Assembly (NCBI GenBank): GCA_910580045.1
Contig: CAJTXF010000096.1
Coordinates: 1 to 7,629 of the forward strand
Origin: an uncultured Eubacteriales bacterium
GTDB lineage: Bacteria; Bacillota; Clostridia; Oscillospirales; Acutalibacteraceae
Reading direction: 5' to 3'
DNA length: 7,629 nt
Numbering within the stretch: position 1 is the first letter of the stretch; each line of letters begins with the position of its first letter. The notes beneath the pieces were generated by a model that worked only from the letters and a program-made list of their open reading frames with translations, had not been told where the DNA came from and made no database searches. Both the position numbers and the translations under genes were made by a program. Below, piece by piece: positions 1-5,519 of the stretch.

Positions 1-34
1 GGCAAAAATTTGCCCAAAAGACGCGTACGAACGC

Positions 35-50
35 TTATGTGAACACGCCC
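35..50 (-). repeat. Transposon-end-like sequence next to the stop of the 50-478 gene
   Basis: Read on the minus strand this is GGGCGTGTTCACATAA. It resembles the terminal repeats seen elsewhere in this window (GAGCCTGTATTCACA at 3176-3190): 11 of 13 bases agree if a two-base gap is allowed. It begins exactly at the last base of the TAG stop codon of the gene at 50-478. It could be one end of an insertion sequence lying mostly outside the window. The partner end cannot be seen, so this is a weak call. Confidence 0.25.
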
Positions 51-478
51 TAGTATAGCTTATAGGTGTGCGCGTATAAAACGCACCTGTTCTTTTTGGC
101 CAGCTGTACATTGTCCGCGCTGTACAGGGACGCATTCCCCTGCCGCAGCACCGCGGCTGAGCGCAGGGCGGAACTGGCATGGCCCTGTCCGCGGCAGGGG
201 AGATGGGTTTCAATCCCCGCTTCGTGGGCCTGGCCTTTGCGCACGCCCCGGCAAATTGATACAGCCTGGCCCGCCGCGAAATCAGCGGCAAAGGGCTGGG
301 CTGCTGCCGGCTCCTCCGCGCAGTCCGCAAAATCCCCCAGCGGGGCAGCGTCCTTCTCTGTGAGCAGCCTGTTTTCAGACAGGGGAACTTCTGAAAGGGG
401 ATAATAGAAGCTGCAAGCGCGGCCGCTCCATTTTGCGCCCTTCTCATACGCAGAGGGCTCCCAGACCCCCTGAGCCAT
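50..478 (-). CDS. Hypothetical protein, 142 aa, second gene of a minus-strand pair
   Basis: I do not recognise a family. The reading frame is continuous and its codons look natural for this genome, while the overlapping plus-strand frame gives a Ser/Ala/Arg-rich protein typical of a shadow. No signal peptide or membrane segment is visible. The middle (about residues 40-75) is rich in Ala, Asp and Glu. The C-terminal third is more basic and includes ASLYSADNVQLAKKNR. The ATG lies 21 bases after the stop of the upstream gene at 500-937, with only a weak AGGG ribosome binding site five bases before it, so co-transcription and perhaps coupled translation are likely. The stop codon abuts a transposon-end-like sequence, so the natural protein may once have been longer. 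Confidence 0.5.
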   Translation of the reverse strand: MAQGVWEPSAYEKGAKWSGRACSFYYPLSEVPLSENRLLTEKDAAPLGDFADCAEEPAAAQPFAADFAAGQAVSICRGVRKGQAHEAGIETHLPCRGQGHASSALRSAAVLRQGNASLYSADNVQLAKKNRCVLYAHTYKLY

Positions 479-499
479 CAGGGCCCTGGCTGCGAATGC

Positions 500-937
500 C
501 TATGCCGTTACGTCCACGCCCTGGCAATAGCTGTCCAAAATGCTGGTGTCAAAGGGAGTTCCCCAGTCCCAGCCCGGGTTATGCTGGCGCACATATCCGG
601 CCAGCCGGACAGATTCCTGATGGAACATCTCGTTCAGCGTCCAAGAGGCGCTCAGCCGCTGTTCAGGCTCCAGGCTCATGGTGTATTCCCGGATTGCCGC
701 GCTGATGTCTTCGCCGCTGCTCATCCCATAGCTGTTCTTCATGTGCTCAAATGCAATCTGCTTCACCTGCTGGGCCACGCTGCTGTCCACCTGGATGAGC
801 TTGCGGTAGTCCCCGGCATTGTTTAGGCTCATGCCCGGCGTGCCGTATGGATTCACATGGGGCGCACCCTGCCGTCCCTGAGAAAGCTGCTCAATCCGCC
901 GCTGCTGCTGGCTCTGTACCAGCTGATTGATTGTCAT
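500..937 (-). CDS. Hypothetical protein, 145 aa, Gln-rich N terminus
   Basis: The ATG at 937 is preceded by GGGAGGT at a spacing of six bases, an excellent ribosome binding site that fixes the start. The protein opens with a Gln/Arg-rich stretch (residues 5-24). A Gly/Pro/Asn-containing linker follows, then a probably helical region with SSVAQQVKQIAFEHMKNSYG and YTMSLEPEQRLSASWTLNEM. It ends with an aromatic segment, HNPGWDWGTPFD. It has no signal peptide, membrane segment or cysteine cluster, so it is probably a soluble cytoplasmic protein. I cannot name the family. It is the first gene of a two-gene minus-strand unit with the 142-aa gene downstream. Nothing in the sequence indicates function; a phage-, plasmid- or element-derived origin is possible but unsupported. 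Confidence 0.8.
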   Translation of the reverse strand: MTINQLVQSQQQRRIEQLSQGRQGAPHVNPYGTPGMSLNNAGDYRKLIQVDSSVAQQVKQIAFEHMKNSYGMSSGEDISAAIREYTMSLEPEQRLSASWTLNEMFHQESVRLAGYVRQHNPGWDWGTPFDTSILDSYCQGVDVTA

Positions 938-1242
938 AGGATGACCTCCCTATCCTGTGTTTGGTGGGCTGAATGGAGAAACACCGGGGCAGTTTTCCGC
1001 CCCAGGAGCTATCTGTCCACAAAATTGCTTCCCCTTCTCTCTTTACTTTTTATATCGGCGGATTCCCGGTAAAAGTTAAGAGTACGGAAAGCCCTGGAAG
1101 CTGAATTTGGCAGAGGGGATTCAGGGCAGCGCGCCTGAAAGTGCCCGATAAATCTTCCTGGGAAAATCCCGGCGGGGGCTGGGATTTCTCTCCGTGTTGG
1201 GCAAAGAAAGACGGCTTTCTATAAAATATCAGGAGGTACAGC
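938..1242. other. Divergent intergenic region with no gene
   Basis: This stretch separates the minus-strand pair from the phosphotransferase remnant. I see the minus-strand ribosome binding site (944-949) and the plus-strand one (1231-1237). There is also a 7-bp hairpin, AAATCCC (1164-1170) with GGGATTT (1181-1187), and a smaller TTCAGG/CCTGAA hairpin around 1120-1139. None is followed by a T-tract. An AT-rich patch near 1045-1060 could hold the minus-strand promoter (TATAAA on that strand), but no good -35 box accompanies it. I see no convincing protein-coding frame here. Confidence 0.5.
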
Positions 1243-1536
1243 ATGCTTTTTACATGCCAAATCGAAAATTGGAGGGACTGGGGCAAGGTTTTTCAGTCCA
1301 CGGCAGCTTTCACCCCCTTGGCCCAGAAGATTTTTCGCCAAGAGGGACTGGAGTTCACTGGCCTGGAAAACCTTACTCCCGGAACCAACGCAGTATTCCG
1401 CGGGGGAGAATCGGCGCGGATATTCTTCTGGACGCTGCCCGCCGGGAGGGCCGTTCGGGCTTTGCCCATCTCTCTGAGGTCAGGGCGCTTTTGCTCAGCA
1501 GACTGTGAGCAAGCCCCTCTGAGAGCAGGCCAGTGA
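1243..1536 (+). pseudogene. Frameshifted N-terminal remnant of an aminoglycoside phosphotransferase-like gene
   Basis: The ATG at 1243 follows AGGAGGT at a spacing of five bases, so translation would start well. The first 60 or so residues resemble the N-terminal part of APH-type (protein-kinase-fold) phosphotransferases: WRDWGKVFQS, then ENLTPGTNAVFRGGES, matching the usual 'LTPGTNAVFxVGxxVVKIF' pattern of the nucleotide-binding lobe. The expected VVKIF reads only as ARIFF and lacks the ATP-binding lysine. Beyond residue 65 this frame becomes Arg/Cys-rich and loses resemblance. A second frame, ending at 1508, gives EGRSGFAHLSEVRALLLSRL, which fits the continuation of that lobe (an E-x-R-A-L helix). 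A frameshift near 1410-1440 and loss of everything after about 90 residues explain this; the family is normally around 250-300 aa. The catalytic HGD and DxD motifs are absent. The family match rests on my recognition of the pattern. The alternative is a short unrelated ORF. Confidence 0.5.
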
Positions 1537-1608
1537 GGGGCGTCCCATACATCCCTCACTCAGCTTATTCAGAAGTTGCTTTCAGTCAGCCTCGCACCAA
1601 ACAAATGA

Positions 1609-1638
1609 TTGACAAGCCCTGGGCTTTTGTGCTAAAAT
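1609..1638 (+). promoter_or_regulatory. Strong sigma-A promoter for the cobalamin-uptake operon
   Basis: A perfect -35 box TTGACA (1609-1614) is followed after 18 bases by TAAAAT (1633-1638). The -10 box is extended by an upstream TG (TGCTAAAAT). Transcription should start near 1645, giving a leader of roughly 575 bases before the lipoprotein ATG at 2221. It is the best promoter-like sequence in the window and sits correctly for the riboswitch. Confidence 0.75.
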
Positions 1639-1707
1639 CTTCCCGTTGGGACTCCGAGGTCGCTGGCCGGATATTTGAAAGTGTGTTTGCAATGAACCCG
1701 CGCCAGC

Positions 1708-1876
1708 CTAAGAACCTGTATTCATAACCGAGGGATACGGTATGGGCAAGGGGTTTTTTCGTCAGGCAAGGAAATTTCCCGCAGGCGGGCTGCCGCCCGG
1801 CAAGGGGAATTGACGCAGCCTGGCGGAAAAAGACCGGCTCAGGCCGTGTCCAACGGTTGTAAATATAGGTTCTAAG
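1708..1876 (+). promoter_or_regulatory. Structured leader segment bounded by a 21-base imperfect inverted repeat
   Basis: Bases 1708-1728 can pair with 1856-1876: 17 of 21 positions are Watson-Crick, two are G-U and two are mismatches. Inside lies a second hairpin, AATTTCCC (1773-1780) with GGGGAATT (1804-1811), which encloses a GC-rich stem around 1784-1798. The left arm belongs to a repeat family also found at 3173-3260. The right arm covers the conserved 5' strand of the cobalamin aptamer (ATAGGTTC). The long helix and the folded aptamer would therefore compete. It may be a functional leader structure or the trace of a small transposon; the sequence alone does not decide. Confidence 0.45.
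1709..1726 (+). repeat. Solo copy (A) of an 18-base terminal-repeat family
   Basis: The sequence TAAGAACCTGTATTCATA matches copy C (3243-3260, minus strand) at 16 of 18 bases and copy B (3173-3190, plus strand) at 15 of 18. Copies B and C face each other as the ends of a small element. Copy A stands alone between the promoter and the riboswitch. Confidence 0.6.
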
Positions 1877-2128
1877 ACAGGAACCAGGTGTGAATCCTGG
1901 GCGAACCCGTCGCCGTAAGGACGGAGCGGACCTTCATCCGGGCAGAGAGCCGGTGTTTGCCCGGGCCATTGGCAGGGATTCCCCAAGCGTCTCTCTTGGG
2001 GAATCTACAGCTGAGAAGGCGAAGGCCCCGCGTATGGGCAGGACACAGGAGGTCCTGCTCACCAAGTCTAAGCCGGAAGACTTGCCCGGAGGGCCGTGGG
2101 ATAGCTGCGGGTTATCAGCGAAGCCCAC
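1861..2128 (+). ncRNA. Cobalamin (vitamin B12) riboswitch
   Basis: The core follows the cobalamin family in order. It has the 5' strand ATAGGTTC (1865-1872), then GGAACC leading into helix P4 (CCAGG 1884-1888 with CCTGG 1896-1900, loop TGTGAAT). Next comes GCGAACCCGTCGCCGTAA (1901-1918), and the B12 box AAGCCGGAAGACTTGCC at 2070-2086. The distal hairpin (GTGGG 2096-2100 with CCCAC 2124-2128, inner GCTG/CAGC) presents the loop CGGGTT (2108-2113). That loop is perfectly complementary to AACCCG (1904-1909), which fits the L5-L13 kissing interaction closed by B12. Peripheral arms are long: an 11-bp hairpin (1977-1987 with 1995-2005) and a 7-bp hairpin (2038-2044 with 2052-2058), so the element is larger than most. 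It controls the lipoprotein and ECF genes directly downstream. Confidence 0.88.
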
Positions 2129-2215
2129 AGGGAGGCAAATAAAAAACTGAAACCCTGCCTCCCTTGCCCCGCTCCGCCATGCGGAGACGGGACAGCCATC
2201 CCTCCAGACAGGAGG
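2129..2215 (+). promoter_or_regulatory. Riboswitch expression platform with SD-sequestering hairpin
   Basis: Three hairpins follow the aptamer. The first is AGGGAGGCA (2129-2137) with TGCCTCCCT (2156-2164), a perfect 9-bp stem. The second is CCCGCTCCGC (2168-2177) with GCGGAGACGGG (2181-2191), a 10-bp stem with one bulged A. The third is CCTCC (2201-2205) with GGAGG (2211-2215), which buries the ribosome binding site of the lipoprotein gene. None is followed by a U-tract, so control of translation is more likely than termination. A second anti-SD sequence, CCTCC at 2158-2162, lies in the first hairpin. Opening that hairpin would offer an alternative partner for the SD. Confidence 0.6.
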
Positions 2216-2220
2216 AATGT

Positions 2221-2640
2221 ATGCGTAACACAAGAACTGCCGCACCATCTGCCCAGAGCCGGGTCTTGGCCCTGCTGCTGGCCATTGTCCTGGCCGCCGG
2301 GCTGCTGGCGGGCTGCGGGGGGGACAGCGGCAGCAAGACTGTTGGGGGCGTTAAGCACATCACCCTCACCGTTGTCCACGGGGACGGCACCAGCAAGGAC
2401 TTCTCCATTGAGACCAGCCAGGAGATGCTGGGCGCGGCCCTGGCGGACGAAAAGCTGATTGAGGGGGATGACAGCGAGTATGGGCTGTTTGTCACCACAG
2501 TGGACGGGGAGAGTGTTGACAGCGCCCAGCAGCAGTGGTGGTGCCTGACCGCTGGAGGCGAGACGGTGACCACCGGGGTGGACAGCACCCCCATAGAAGA
2601 CGGCGGGAAGTATGAGTTCACCCTGACCACCGGCTATTGA
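2221..2640 (+). CDS. DUF4430 (transcobalamin-like) lipoprotein, probable cobalamin-binding
   Basis: This 139-residue protein starts at the ATG at 2221, five bases after GGAGG (2211-2215). A TTG-initiated extension from 2164 would translate the riboswitch hairpins and is rejected. Residues 1-31 form a lipoprotein signal peptide: basic MRNTRTAAPSAQSR, a hydrophobic core, then the lipobox LLAGC with lipid-anchored Cys32. The mature part (about 45-139) fits DUF4430, the domain related to the C-terminal beta domain of intrinsic factor and transcobalamin. It shows SIETSQEMLGAALADEKLIE, YGLFVTTVDGES, QQWWCLTAGGETVTTGVDST and the ending DGGKYEFTLTTGY. It probably sits on the outer face of the membrane and captures cobalamin or a corrinoid for the S component, whose ATG shares the final A of this gene's TGA stop. 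The riboswitch supports the B12 role. Direct B12 binding is inferred. Confidence 0.85.
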   Translation: MRNTRTAAPSAQSRVLALLLAIVLAAGLLAGCGGDSGSKTVGGVKHITLTVVHGDGTSKDFSIETSQEMLGAALADEKLIEGDDSEYGLFVTTVDGESVDSAQQQWWCLTAGGETVTTGVDSTPIEDGGKYEFTLTTGY

Positions 2641-3176
2641 TGGGGCGGCCGCATCCGGGCCGCCTGTACGACTTGTGCGCCATGGCCATGATGGGGGTGC
2701 TGCTGGTGGTCTCAAAAGAAGCGTTGGCAGGGCTGCCCAATTTTGAGGCGGTGAGCCTGCTGATTATCCTGTTCACCCTGAGCTTTGGAGCCCGGGCCCT
2801 GGGCGCTGTGGGCGTTTTTCTGGGGCTGGAGGGGCTGCTGTACGGATTTGGCAGCTGGTGGGTGATGTACCTATATGTCTGGCCTTTGCTGTGGGGGCTG
2901 GCTATGCTGTTGGGGCGGGCGCTTCCCCTGCGGCTGAGCCGGGGCTGGCAGTGGGCGCTGGTTTCCGGGGCATATGGGCTGGCGTTTGGGACACTGTGCT
3001 CCCTGGCCTACCTGCCGGTGGGAGGCGTGAAGATGGCGTTTGCGTGGATTGTAAGCGGACTGCCCTTTGACGCGGCCCATGGGGTGGGGAATTTTGTGCT
3101 GATGCTGGTTCTGTACTATCCGCTGCATAGGGCCCTGGAAAGCCTGGCGCGGCTGCGGAAGCATATCCATACTTAG
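2640..3176 (+). CDS. ECF transporter S component, probable cobalamin/corrinoid uptake
   Basis: A 178-residue integral membrane protein with about five or six hydrophobic segments. Its pattern is typical of clostridial ECF substrate-binding (S) subunits: LPNFEAVSLLIILFTLSFGA near residues 30-50, then VFLGLEGLLYGFGSWWVMYL, YVWPLLWGLAMLLG, and the C-terminal VSGLPFDAAHGVGNFVLMLV. The ATG at 2640 overlaps the TGA of the lipoprotein by one base (TGATG), so translation is probably coupled; there is no independent ribosome binding site. A TTG one codon earlier is less likely. The S subunit would bind the vitamin and move it across the membrane when joined to the EcfT/EcfA/EcfA' energising module. 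That module is absent from this window, as expected for group II ECF systems. The substrate is inferred from the B12 riboswitch and the transcobalamin-like partner. The TAG stop lies inside repeat copy B. Confidence 0.85.
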   Translation: MGRPHPGRLYDLCAMAMMGVLLVVSKEALAGLPNFEAVSLLIILFTLSFGARALGAVGVFLGLEGLLYGFGSWWVMYLYVWPLLWGLAMLLGRALPLRLSRGWQWALVSGAYGLAFGTLCSLAYLPVGGVKMAFAWIVSGLPFDAAHGVGNFVLMLVLYYPLHRALESLARLRKHIHT

Positions 3177-3260
3177 AGCCTGTATTCACAGCAGATGAAC
3201 ACCATATAGGCGGCGATTTTCCCGCCCCTGCGTTGTCCCCAGTATGAATACAAATTCTTA
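3173..3260. mobile_element. Small element with terminal inverted repeats (MITE-like), 88 bp
   Basis: The left end TTAGAGCCTGTATTCA (3173-3188) and the inverted right end (3245-3260) match at 12 of 16 bases; the innermost eight (TGTATTCA) are identical. The centre holds a short GC hairpin (GGCGG near 3209, CCGCC near 3227) and no coding sequence. The ends match copy A in the riboswitch leader, so this is a repeat family within at least this genome segment. The left end supplies the TAG stop codon of the ECF gene. No transposase is present, so movement would need one encoded elsewhere. Confidence 0.5.
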
Positions 3261-3267
3261 AAACCCA

Positions 3268-3315
3268 GGCGAAACTTTACGGCAGCAGCGCGAAGCGCGG
3301 CCGGAGGGTTTCGCC
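3268..3315 (+). terminator. Hairpin between ECF operon and helicase, possible terminator
   Basis: GGCGAAAC (3268-3275) pairs perfectly with GTTTCGCC (3308-3315). An inner CGCG-AAG-CGCG hairpin lies at 3289-3299. Only a short TTTT follows (3319-3322), so termination would be weak. It could instead be a leader structure for the helicase or an intergenic palindromic repeat. Confidence 0.35.
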
Positions 3316-3339
3316 AGTCTTTTCAAAGGAGGCTCTCCT

Positions 3340-5502
3340 ATGTCCCCTCTTGATTCCTATCAGCTTAACCCTGCCCAGCTGGAGGCTGTCTCCTCCACTG
3401 AGGGCTTTGTCCGGGTGATTGCGGGCGCCGGTTCCGGCAAAACCCGTGCCCTCTCCCACCGCTTTGCCTTTTTGGTCAACGAGCTGGGCATCCTCCCGGG
3501 CAATATCCTCTGCGTCACCTTTACCAACAAGTCCGCCAACGAGATGCGCCAGCGCATCCGCCGCCTGACCGGCGATAATGACACGGGCTATATTAACACC
3601 TTCCACGGCTTCTGCGTGTCCGTTCTCCAGGAGGACAGCTTTGCTGTTCAGTACCCCAAGAGCTTTCTGGTGCTGGACAACTCGGATATTGACGCCATGC
3701 TCCAGGCTATCTATGAGGAGCGGGGACTGACCATGCGGGAAATGACCTACGCGGACGCCAGGGATATGATTGAAATCCGCAAAATGCTGAAAGAGCCTGG
3801 CTACTATCAGGATATGGTGGCCATGTCCCTGGACGCTCTTAAGGAGAAGTACGACAGGGCCAGCGCGCCGGAGGATATTATCTTCTACGGCTATCTTTAC
3901 CAGGAGAAGAAGTGCTTTGGCCTGGACTATAATGATTTGATTGTGTTCTCCCTGTACATCTTCCAGGAGCATCCCAATATCCGGCGGAAATGGCAGGAGC
4001 GGCTGGAATATATTATGATTGACGAGTTCCAGGACATAGACCAGCCCCAGTATGATTTGATGAAGGTGCTGTGCGGGTATCACAAGAACCTGTTCATTGT
4101 GGGGGATTCGGACCAGACCATCTACACCTGGCGGGGGGCGAATGTGAAATTCCTGCTGGACTTTGAGAAGGAGTTCCCGGGCACAAAAACCATTATGATG
4201 ATGGAAAACTACCGCTCTACCCCTGAGATTCTGAGCGCGGCCAACTCCCTTATCAGCGCCAACCATACCCGGATGAAAAAGGATTTGCTCCCCACCCAGC
4301 CCAGCGGCCCCAAGGTGTACTGCCGGTTCGCCCCCAACCAGGAGGCGGAGGCAATCTGGATGTGCGGGGAGATGCGGCGGCTCCATGAGCAGGAGGGGGT
4401 GCCCTTTTCAGACATGGCTGTGCTCTACCGGGCCCACCACGTGACCCGGGCACTGGAGCAGGTCTTTCTCCAGGAAAAGCTGCCCTATACCATTTACAGC
4501 GGGGTGCAGTTCTTTGGGCGTATGGAGATTAAGGACGCCCACAGCTATCTGCGGATGATTGCCTATCAGGACGACTTGGCCTTCCGCCGGGTGGTGAACC
4601 AGCCCAAGCGGAACATGGGCAAGCGCCGCATGGCCTTTTTGGAGGAGTACGCTGCTGCCAAAAGCTGTACCCTCTACCAGGCCCTGCTGGACAACCTGGA
4701 GGATGCCCTGTTCCAGGGGACCAAGGCCCGGCAGTTTGTGTCCCTGATACAGGCCTTTGCCGCCGGGCAGGAGGGCCGCCCTGTGTCAGAGGTGCTGTCC
4801 GCCATCCTTAACCAGAGCGGATACGAAGAAATGCTCCGCACAGAGGGCAGCCAGGAGCGGCTGGACAATCTGGCGGAGCTGAAACAGTCAGTGTATGAGT
4901 ATGAGACCACCTGCGGGGAGGAGTGCACCCTGCCCCACTATTTGAGCCATGTGGCCCTGTTCACCAACGCGGACACGGCCGAGAGCCCGGAGAAGGTGAA
5001 GCTCATGACTGTCCACGCGGCCAAGGGCCTGGAGTTCCCCTATGTGTTCCTGTGCGGCATGAACGAGGGCATCTTCCCCTCCCGGAAGGTGCGCACCCTG
5101 CAGGGCATGGAGGAGGAGCGCCGCCTGGCCTTTGTGGCCATGACCCGGGCGGAGAAGGCCCTGTACCTCTCTCAGGCGGACGGCAGGGCTTTTGACGGCT
5201 CGCCCCGGTACCCCTCCCGGTTCATCCTGAACATCGACCCCTCTCTGGTGGACATTGAGCCCCTGCCCGAGGAAAACGTGCTGGGGGAGGCAAAGGAGTA
5301 TATTGCCCGCAGTGAGAAGTATATGCCTGAGGACGAGGCCAGCGTCATGATGGAGCCAGGCCAGCGGGTGCGGCATTTCATGTTCGGGGAGGGCACAGTG
5401 CTGGGCACGGACATGGACAAGGGGGCCTATCTCATCCAGTTTGACGGGATGAACACCCCCCGGGCCATCTCCTTCCGGGCCAAGGTGGAGAGGGTAGGGT
5501 AG
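3340..5502 (+). CDS. UvrD/PcrA-superfamily ATP-dependent DNA helicase (SF1A)
   Basis: A complete 720-residue 3'-5' DNA helicase, probably acting in DNA repair or replication restart. All SF1A motifs are present: Q motif LNPAQLEAV (9-17), Walker A AGAGSGKT (28-35), Ia VTFTNKSANEM, Ib TFHGF, and motif II DEFQD (228-232). Motif III is GDSDQTIYTWRG (255-266), IV ENYRS, V VKLMTVHAAKGLEFP (553-567), and VI VAMTRAE with Arg603. The C terminus (about 675-718) has the GQRVRHFMFGEGTVLG pattern of the tudor-like tail seen in PcrA/UvrD. Some motifs differ from canonical PcrA (DEYQDTN, GDDDQSIYGWRGA, TFHSMCV), so I call a related paralog and give no gene name. The start is fixed by AAAGGAGG (3325-3332), seven bases before ATG. 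It appears to be a single gene, not part of the B12 operon, and no key residue is missing. Confidence 0.95.
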   Translation: MSPLDSYQLNPAQLEAVSSTEGFVRVIAGAGSGKTRALSHRFAFLVNELGILPGNILCVTFTNKSANEMRQRIRRLTGDNDTGYINTFHGFCVSVLQEDSFAVQYPKSFLVLDNSDIDAMLQAIYEERGLTMREMTYADARDMIEIRKMLKEPGYYQDMVAMSLDALKEKYDRASAPEDIIFYGYLYQEKKCFGLDYNDLIVFSLYIFQEHPNIRRKWQERLEYIMIDEFQDIDQPQYDLMKVLCGYHKNLFIVGDSDQTIYTWRGANVKFLLDFEKEFPGTKTIMMMENYRSTPEILSAANSLISANHTRMKKDLLPTQPSGPKVYCRFAPNQEAEAIWMCGEMRRLHEQEGVPFSDMAVLYRAHHVTRALEQVFLQEKLPYTIYSGVQFFGRMEIKDAHSYLRMIAYQDDLAFRRVVNQPKRNMGKRRMAFLEEYAAAKSCTLYQALLDNLEDALFQGTKARQFVSLIQAFAAGQEGRPVSEVLSAILNQSGYEEMLRTEGSQERLDNLAELKQSVYEYETTCGEECTLPHYLSHVALFTNADTAESPEKVKLMTVHAAKGLEFPYVFLCGMNEGIFPSRKVRTLQGMEEERRLAFVAMTRAEKALYLSQADGRAFDGSPRYPSRFILNIDPSLVDIEPLPEENVLGEAKEYIARSEKYMPEDEASVMMEPGQRVRHFMFGEGTVLGTDMDKGAYLIQFDGMNTPRAISFRAKVERVG

Positions 5503-5519
5503 GGCTAGCTTTCGGCAAT

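Noticed and set aside
203..220. CRISPR-repeat-like GATTGAAAC on the minus strand
   Set aside because: It occurs once, lies inside a coding frame, and has no repeat-spacer array around it.
66..404. Plus-strand frame of 112 codons
   Set aside because: Ser/Ala/Arg-rich and without a ribosome binding site; the opposite strand gives a better protein.
1197..1225. Promoter-like TTGGGC, 17 bases, TATAAA before the phosphotransferase remnant
   Set aside because: The -35 matches only three of six positions and transcription would begin inside the ribosome binding site.
2164..2220. TTG-initiated N-terminal extension of the lipoprotein
   Set aside because: It would translate the expression-platform hairpins and spoil the signal peptide; the ATG at 2221 has a well-placed SD and gives a standard lipoprotein leader.
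2068..2715. Antisense frame opposite the riboswitch and lipoprotein gene
   Set aside because: It crosses the structured riboswitch and the lipoprotein coding sequence and has shadow-like composition.
3277..4386. Long antisense frame (369 codons) opposite the helicase
   Set aside because: Its protein is His/Leu/Gly-rich and matches no family; it is the shadow of the strongly supported helicase, as is the antisense frame at 4888-5523.
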